A stretch of DNA of 48,704 nucleotides. Origin: Phytophthora quininea (taxonomy: Eukaryota; Oomycota; Peronosporomycetes; Peronosporales; Peronosporaceae). The stretch covers positions 1-48,704 of the forward strand of contig JAAVTG010000399.1 in assembly GCA_011947345.1 (NCBI GenBank), in the 5' to 3' direction. This document shows, piece after piece, positions 42,656-48,704 of this stretch. The position numbers and the translations under genes were made by a program. The notes under the pieces were generated by a model that was given only the letters and a program-made list of their open reading frames with translations, ran no database searches and was not told the origin of the DNA. The stretch's first letter is position 1. Each line of letters starts with the position of its first letter.

Positions 42656-44082
42656 ATGGAGGCAGCCGCCGAGGACTCCCAGGAGCCCCCACCGCCCGCT
42701 ACAGCATTGCAGGAGGCAGAGGAGATCGCCATCGCAGGCCTCCTTGACGAGGTGTTCGCGCAACCCCAAAATGCCGCATGCACTACACAATGAAGGAAAA
42801 ACGGCGTGTCCTCTTAGCGACCGAGGGGCTCAGCCAACGCGAAGCTGCAAAATCGCAACAGGTTCCGCGGTGGGCGATAAATTCGTGGCGGAAGGGAAGG
42901 ATAATATCTTTTCGTTTAGAGGCAGCGAGAAGACGCTGTCACAAGCGCCAGGGCGCACCGAAAGTATCCTATTTCGGGTGGGACTCATCGCCTTTATGAA
43001 AGATGCACGCCGTGAGTCTCGGCCGCTGATAGCCTCGTTAATGGCTGGCTACATTCGCGAGGAGCACCCAGGATGGCTGAACAGCTACGCAGAAGGAAAG
43101 AAGGATCAGTTCACTGCGTGCCAGTCTCTCCTGAGGTTGCTACAACGTTTTGCGTACCGGCACGGCTTCGTGCAGCGCACTCCGCACGGTTTGAAGGTAT
43201 AGTATGCTGGAATTTGTATGCTACTGCAAGCTAACAGAGAAATTTTCGTTTTTCGTTTATGTAGGAAAAACTAGAGGACTTGGTAGAGGTTCAAGACAAG
43301 TTTGCTAAGTTTTCCAGGCTAACTACAGCAGCTATGTCGCTAGCCAGGTTTTTAACTGTGATGAAACCGGTATTTACTTTGATGCACCGCCGGGAAAAAT
43401 ATTGTCGGAAAAGGGCAAGTCGTCAGCCATTACGGCTCAACAAAAGCACTCGGCTCGATTGATGCTGTGTGCACTATTCGCGCCGATGGTGTCAAGCTCC
43501 CACTGCTATTTATTTTGCGTGGGGAGCCGAATGGAACCATCGAGAAGGAAGAATTGCCAACCTACCCCAAAGGTGAGTCTAATTATTATTTGATTTTATT
43601 TCGTTTACTGAAAATGCTTTATTCTTTTCAGGTCACGTGTATACCGTGCAGACAAAAGCCTGGATGGACTCTCGCGTGTGGAAGCTTTACCTACGGTCAT
43701 TTCTGCAGGAGCACATTACGCGCTCAGCTCTACTACTCATAGATAACTTAGAGTGTCATGTGTCGGGCGAATCTGAAGCGATAGTTTCGGAGGAACTTAG
43801 TGCTGTTCTACAGCCATTGCCTAAAAACGCTTCCTCAGTTTGCCAGCCCTTAGATGTTGGCATCGTGGGGCCTCTAAAGGCAAAGCTCAAGGCGTTATGG
43901 CTGTTTGAAAACGCTACTGCTACAACGGCAAAAGAAAAGCGCTTGGTTACGATAAAGCATGCCATTTCAGACTGGAAATCCATTAAAGCGGACACCGTCA
44001 CTAGTGCATTTAGCAAGGCACTAAAAACCAATTTTTACTGCAAATACAGCTGCCCTCCATTTTTTGCCAAAATTGTTATTAA
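42656..44082 (+). pseudogene. pogo-like transposase, frameshifted
   Basis: ATG 42656 gives an acidic leader (MEAAAEDSQEPPPPATALQE). After a one-base shift at AAAA near 42770 it reads MHYTMKEKRRVLLATEGLSQ (helix-turn-helix). A further shift gives a CENP-B-like domain (GYIREEHPGWLNSYAEGKKD, RLLQRFAYRHGF). Introns at about 43200-43264 and 43572-43631 precede the DDE core: CDETGIYFDAPPGK (first Asp), LLIDNLECHVSG (second) and QPLDVGIVGPLK (third), the DDD arrangement of pogo. Most shifts fit one-base contractions, so the transposase may have been intact recently. The exact stop is uncertain (about 44082 if the T-run near 44032 is one base short). Confidence 0.75.
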
Positions 44083-44146
44083 TTCGCTCTCACATAACCA
44101 GGCTACAATCGCAGGACAGATTTTGCACCGACTGGAAGGTGGTAGA

Positions 44147-44165
44147 TGCATTCTGTCCGTCGGTG
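44147..44165 (-). repeat. right TIR of the pogo-like element
   Basis: Reverse complement CACCGACGGACAGAATGCA, followed by TA at 44166-44167. One mismatch to the left repeat (third base). Confidence 0.9.
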
Positions 44166-45316
44166 TAGCAGTCAAGGGTATCGTGGTTGTCCCGGTGGCA
44201 ATACGTGCACTACATCTTGGCCGCTAGTGCTGTCTCCACTAAAGGAGATGGAGGCATAGTCGGTGGAGTTGACACTGGAGCTGTGGCTTGTAGGGTTCTT
44301 TCCTGTCGAGTCTTTTAGACTCAGGAGTTCCTTGTTTGAGGACATAACGGTTTCGCGCAATCATGGTGAACTTTGGTCTCGATGTGCCTCTTGAGGTCTT
44401 CGTATGGGATGCATTTGCAATTCCCTTTCAAGACAGCCAGCTCGGGCTTCCACGCATCTGGTAGCGAATGATAGAGGTAAAGAGTCTTCTGCTCGTCGCA
44501 CATAACGCTGTTGGTGGCCTCAGCACTTGATTTCATGGCGCTCTCCATCTCAAAAAAGAAAGCTGTGAGTTCCATTGCGTCTTCATACTCACGCGTCATG
44601 GGGTAGGATTGGATGCAGTGCAGGTCGCCGTGTATGGCAGCACCTTCATACTTATCGCACAGCATCTGAAAACTCTCAAACGCTGTGGTCTTCTCCTTGA
44701 CCATGAAAACATGTTGATCGTCGTTGGTCTTGATCAAGAACGCCTTAGCCTCATTCAGGCGGAGCTTTTCGAGCTCAGCTTCAGGATCTTGGCCTTTAGC
44801 TTCTCAGCCCGCTTGTGTTCTTCTCGCTTCGTGGCGGAACAGGATTGGATCGCGGAAGGGGAGGGTTCCTGCCCCATGTCCACATCGCCATCGCCTCCAG
44901 CGGTGGAAGCCTCCAAGCTTGTGTCGGAGGAGGACTCACTCGACGAGGAGTCTTCTGCATCGTGGGCCTTGGGAGCACCGGGTGCATCGAGCGCGGCCTC
45001 AATGTCTTTCATGTCAGACAGTGCCGGGTTGAGTTCTTCATCGTCGGAGAAGTCGAAGTCGAAGTCCCCTGCGTAGTCACCGAGGCAACGAACAATGCTG
45101 GCACTGAAGATCTGATTACGATTGGTGATTTGCAATGAGGGATCACTCAATTGTAGTTGTCAGTTGCGTCGATCATGCGCTTGCCGAACGCCTCGTCGTT
45201 CTTGGAGAACTTTAGGGGTTCCTTCTCACCGCTCTTAGCGAATCGGATCGCAAGTTAGATGTCTTCATGATGAGTTTTGGACGTCTTGGCTGCCAACTCC
45301 CACCACCAGTAGCCAT

Positions 45317-46300
45317 TCTCTTAGAATAAGTGATTGACATCATGGAAGGATTACCCCAGTTGACGCAAGAATCCTTAGAAAGTACCAGGCTCCGTTTGTG
45401 GTTCTGCTCAGCGACGATACCTCATCGGAGCGCGACTGTGAATTCGGAGGCCCCGGCTTGTATGACGTCATCCTGTAGGCACCGAAGGTCGCGGTAAACG
45501 AGAAAGATGTAGTTAGAAAAATTGTGGCTATGCTTATTATTATATTGACATGCATTGAGATGTTTATTATGGTAGAATCCTTACCATCGTACTGTTTTGC
45601 TGGACCTCTGATCTACAGAGATGTTCTGCTTGTAGATTGTAGCCAAAACTGATGCGCGGGCTACAAGATACGAGGAGATACAGTAGAACCCTCTCTTGGT
45701 AGTCACATTCAGAACAGGCATTATACAAAGCATAACAACTTTTAATTTTAGTTTGCCTTCGCTGCTTTGGAGTCAAGATCACCATAATTCCTCTTGCATA
45801 CAAAGTTATCTAGGGTTTTCTCGATCTTCAGCCATTTTGCCTCCAGCGATATCTTATTTCTACCACAGTATTGCTAGTGAGTTATTGTACTGAATCAAAC
45901 CGAGAGTTGAACAGCCCTACAAGAGGTCTTTAAATAAATCCATACGGTTTGGATGGTGAACAAAGCTACATGGTTTTCCGTGCAAGTCTGGTCTTAAATT
46001 TAACTGAACTGTGTGAGTTTCTGTCAGAGCTGTCTGCTTCAAATACAGATTTTCCTAGAATGAGGATATGCTAGTACTTGGAGTTTGTATTCGGTTCTCT
46101 ATACAGAGGTATCACGCCAGGTGGTACGCTCACTACAAGAGACTTGATAGGTGATGCGTTCACGACTTTTTTATAGCGTATCAAGTAGCAGTCCACAATT
46201 ATTCATGTACGTTCTGTATACAAATTACATAGGCCGAAACGATTGTTTATGGTTAAGCTGATGACAGTTGCGAAGACTCGCCATTCTCGATTGTGCGTCC
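45317..46300. other. AT-rich interval, nothing recognised
   Basis: Upstream side of the Copia element; its 5' long terminal repeat would be expected here. Only short frames are open and I see no duplicate of the other flank. Confidence 0.4.
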
Positions 46301-46603
46301 ATGAGCACCAGGCGCCCTCACACCGACTTCAGCTTCAGAGAGCTTCTCCGCGAAAACAAGCGGCTTTGATCGGAACGCCACGACACTCGGACAGAATTTG
46401 AGGATTTGCGCCGTCAAATCGATGAGGTGGAGCGGTCGGGCTAGTTCCTGTTGGGGAGCCTTATACGGCTCGAATCGGATGTGCAGGTTTTGCGCGATGC
46501 ACAGCACACCGGCCAAGCTCCCGGCAAGCCAGACGTTCTAAACTGTGACGAGTCGCCTCATGCATCGGAGTCCAAAGCCGAGAGCGAGAATTCATCAGAG
46601 TAG
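46301..46603 (+). pseudogene. coiled-coil ORF with two nonsense codons
   Basis: From ATG 46301 one frame of 101 codons reads MSTRRPHTDFSFRELLRENK and is interrupted by TGA (46367-46369) and TAG (46442-46444), with otherwise continuous heptad-like sequence (DLRRQIDEVERSG; LIRLESDVQVLRDAQ) and an acidic end before TAG at 46601. No frameshift is needed. Product unknown; the pattern of in-frame stops without indels suggests an old decayed copy of a mobile-element or host coiled-coil protein. Confidence 0.45.
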
Positions 46604-46612
46604 TACGCGGAC

Positions 46613-46631
46613 TTCCCACCCACCCACCCAC
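46613..46631 (+). repeat. (CCCA)n microsatellite
   Basis: Four to five tandem CCCA units just after the decayed coiled-coil ORF. Confidence 0.8.
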
Positions 46632-47454
46632 CCGCAACCTAGGCCTTCGATTCCTGTGGTTATCGGCTTTACTGACGATTAACTGCAGAAAAATGTTTTT
46701 CTTTAATTAACCGAATTCTACTGAAGACAAGAACTTCTTATGTAAATTTAAATTTCTACTGCTGAACATATGTTATTTATATTGCTATTCATAATTTCTA
46801 CCTTTTTGCTTACTATATCGCCGTTCATATATAATTGTAGATGATTTGTTTTCAGCGCTCAGTTGGCCCTGGCAGGGAGTCTAAAGGAAGTGGCAATTAT
46901 TTGTAAGCGGCCCTCCGCCACTTTCATTACAGCTTACAAACCTTGAATATATGACTCGATACTTGGATGATTAAGGTCAAAGTGATCACTGACGTTGTTT
47001 CCACGACGAATGCACGTCACACAGCTTGTCAAGAGAGCATCGACCCTGTAAGTTTGACCGATCGGCTTTGTCCGGTGCGTGAGTGACGTTTGAAATTGAG
47101 GGGTGACCAATTCTTGCGAACTTCTCCATAGGACCACTCCACCGCCACCCGCACTTTACTCGTGCAAGCGTTCACCATTTTCTCTTCTCGGCTTTGTTTC
47201 ACCAATACACTGCTAAAGGAGCGCATGGTCGCCAACGAGGCGGTAACTTGAATACCTGGGGTCGGATCTTATCTGGTCTGCCAAGTGAGAATTGTGAAAT
47301 AGGTTAATGTTGTGATTCCTCCCTGGAAATGGGTCGTATAAAGGCGTGATCTATTCATCAGGAGTTGCAATAGACTGGTATTTAAGCGCGTGCTTCCTGA
47401 CGTGAACACTGTAGACTGACTGCTGACCACGAGACCTGCCGTCTCGACGATAAT
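46632..47454. other. intergenic, nothing recognised
   Basis: AT-rich first half. A TATA-like GTATAAAGG sits near 47336-47344, about 110 bp before the next ORF start. No coding or RNA feature supported. Confidence 0.4.
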
Positions 47455-47937
47455 ATGTCGGTGTCAGTTGGCAAATTCCTCGCAAAGTCTCGTCAATATA
47501 GCCCCACACGTTGCGCATATGTATTTCTGTTTAACATAGCGTCGGTATACTTCTGTAGATTAATGCCGCATGGTCTTGGTCGAGCGCGATCAAATTGCTG
47601 TGCCTCTGGACAAGATACACGGGACATCAACATAAATCCATTCGAGAGTCCACTGGTTGAGCACGTATCTTATAACTTCAACGCGTTGCTGTTAGCTACG
47701 TGTGCGAAGCAATTTCGATCCAAAGTTAGTCATCTCGTAGCGCAATTAGGCCTTGAGAGCTCCAGGACTGGAGAAGGAACTGTACTTGACGGACTGTGCG
47801 TCATCTGTTTCGAGGTTTTCGTTTCAATGCGTTGGAAAGACACCCAGGAAAGCTTTAGTTGCACGCAACGCCTTCTCCACTACATTCCCAAGCACGACAG
47901 ACACATGATCATCCTGTTGAGATCAGAGCCATACTGA
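47455..47937 (+). CDS. hypothetical protein, 160 residues
   Basis: Continuous frame from ATG 47455 (MSVSVGKFLAKSRQYSPTRC) to TGA 47937. Cys-rich (about 9 Cys), no membrane segment or signal peptide that convinces me, no RXLR-type motif, no family recognised. Longest open frame in the last 3 kb, but base composition is not clearly coding. Low confidence that it is expressed. Confidence 0.3.
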   Translation: MSVSVGKFLAKSRQYSPTRCAYVFLFNIASVYFCRLMPHGLGRARSNCCASGQDTRDININPFESPLVEHVSYNFNALLLATCAKQFRSKVSHLVAQLGLESSRTGEGTVLDGLCVICFEVFVSMRWKDTQESFSCTQRLLHYIPKHDRHMIILLRSEPY

Positions 47938-48704
47938 AGAGCATGGCGCAAGTAGAAGGTATGCTGGCTTGTAGTGCCTTGGGGTGCTCTTGGTCGTCCT
48001 ACTTGTTAGTGACAGCAACGCTAGTCGACATTGTAGCAACAGAGTAAAATATAGAAATCGTCCTAGAGAACAGGAGGATGAGCTTACCCACTGCACGAGC
48101 GACGCTCACAGTACGCGACGACAGCTACCTATTCCATCGCTACCGTTTACAGTTGTGATGTGATGATTTGCGATTCCCGCAAAGCTGTAAAAAGTAACTC
48201 ACGAATTTAAAAGTACTTTTGCTTTGTGGGCTTTCGCCGACCTATACGATGCGTTTTGGCAGCCGTTGTGCCTTCCCAACCCCGACTTTGTGGCACTTCT
48301 AACAACCTCTATTTGAAAGCATAAGGAGTGAGGGATGTACTAAATCGATGGTACCGTCTAGGGTTGCCATGTCATGGTATGTGTGATTGTAGTGCTTTGT
48401 GAAAATAGCGTGCTTTTCGTCACCATGAAGGTGATAGTATGCTGAGATATATTCGGCTGGACGATGTTGAAGTACTTTAGATCAATTTGAGGTCTACATG
48501 TATGTGATATACTATTGTGAAGTCCAAATGAGACAACACAGGAAGAATTTATAGTTATCTGCCATTTTGATAATTTTTCGCTGTGAAGATTTGGCCCACC
48601 GAATCGGACTTTAGTGAATAGCACAGGAAAGCGAGATTTGTGTTTGACAGCTCTCGGCCACTCGCCGTAAAGTTCGCGTCGATCGAGTCGGAATCTGACA
48701 ACTC
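47938..48704. other. intergenic to the right edge, nothing recognised
   Basis: Only short frames with frequent stops on both strands; no repeat or RNA gene seen. Confidence 0.45.

Larger units (their letters stand above)
42507..44165 (+). mobile_element. pogo-like DNA transposon nested in the Copia element
   Basis: 1659 bp with 19-bp terminal inverted repeats, CAGCGACGGACAGAATGCA (42507-42525) and CACCGACGGACAGAATGCA (reverse complement of 44147-44165), differing at one base, and flanked on both sides by TA (42505-42506; 44166-44167), the target duplication of Tc1/mariner/pogo elements. Removing the element and one TA rejoins the Copia gag frame immediately after its zinc knuckle, so the insertion site and event are defined to the base. 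Confidence 0.9.
41154..45316 (-). mobile_element. Ty1/Copia retrotransposon, internally deleted and interrupted
   Basis: Minus-strand order from 45316: gag start (MATGGGSWQ), a UBN2-type gag domain at about 44740-44380 (ESFQMLCDKYEGAAIHGDLH and LYLYHSLPDAWKPEL), and a CCHC zinc knuckle CTYCHRDNHDTLDC near 44210-44170. Then a pogo insertion, the rest of gag, the GAG-pre-integrase HHCC (WHKRMAHPTFR, FCSSCVYAKAHRNPF) near 42200-42050, the integrase start, and directly afterwards the C-terminal end of reverse transcriptase (KAHWNAVKRGLKYLNG) and RNase H (STTETEYIALCHCMQE; HIDIRYHFVQEKAD), with a stop at 41154. The integrase core and most of the reverse transcriptase are missing, so it cannot be autonomous. 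Several frames are used. Long terminal repeats not identified. Confidence 0.82.

Noticed and set aside
40700..46300. Paired long terminal repeats for the Copia element
   Set aside because: No matching direct copies found on reading both flanks; may be absent, truncated or too diverged to see by eye.
47455..47937. Secreted RXLR or CRN effector
   Set aside because: No signal peptide, RXLR, dEER or LFLAK motif found; kept only as a low-confidence hypothetical ORF.
1..48704. tRNA, rRNA or small structured RNA genes
   Set aside because: None recognised on either strand; short hairpins found (3432, 14218) lack features of known RNA classes.

Overview
The window reads as nuclear DNA of an oomycete, most likely Phytophthora or a close relative. 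This is inferred from the mix of short GT-AG introns (about 50-95 bp), compact GC-rich genes with very short spacers, gene families typical of the group, and hAT, MULE, pogo and Copia remnants plus a Fanzor nuclease. It alternates between gene-dense housekeeping blocks and AT-richer, transposon-filled stretches.

Layout. 1-3383: a MINPP-type histidine phosphatase running off the left edge and a CID/CCCH zinc-finger RNA-processing protein, both on the minus strand. 3384-7176: gene-poor DNA with a broken pogo-like transposase and decayed ORFs. 7177-14212: a 7-kb stretch bounded by inverted repeats of about 110 bp, holding a broken hAT transposase, fragments of host genes (a PLP cysteine-synthase-like enzyme, an amino-acid-transporter-like piece) and a MULE transposase. 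15313-17035: a second MINPP-like gene. 17351-28976: ferric reductase/NADPH oxidase-like protein, a tandem triplet of small zinc-binding proteins, purple acid phosphatase, membrane J-protein, membrane cyclic-nucleotide phosphodiesterase, cysteine dioxygenase. 29077-31257: patatin-like lipase. 31297-31635: tandem repeats. 31819-34614: a Fanzor (eukaryotic TnpB-like RNA-guided nuclease). 34713-39505: Asp/Glu racemase, CCDC174 homologue, CNG/EAG-like channel. 41154-45316: a Copia retrotransposon, internally deleted and interrupted by a pogo element with its TA target duplication. 45317-48704: mostly featureless.

Two points matter to any user. First, nearly every long gene is broken by single-base contractions of short homopolymers. 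Restoring one base (two in some genes) makes each spliced length divisible by three and rejoins conserved domains, so these look like sequencing/assembly errors rather than pseudogenes. Second, the most unusual element is the Fanzor: its RuvC motifs (GIDPG, DEFRTS, DRDVNAS) and zinc-binding cysteines are readable, but its ORF is split by the same contractions and one in-frame TAA.

Functionally, three extracytoplasmic phosphatases (two MINPP-like, one purple acid phosphatase) suggest phosphate scavenging. The phosphodiesterase and the cyclic-nucleotide-binding channel point to cyclic-nucleotide signalling. No operon logic is implied; these are separate eukaryotic transcription units.
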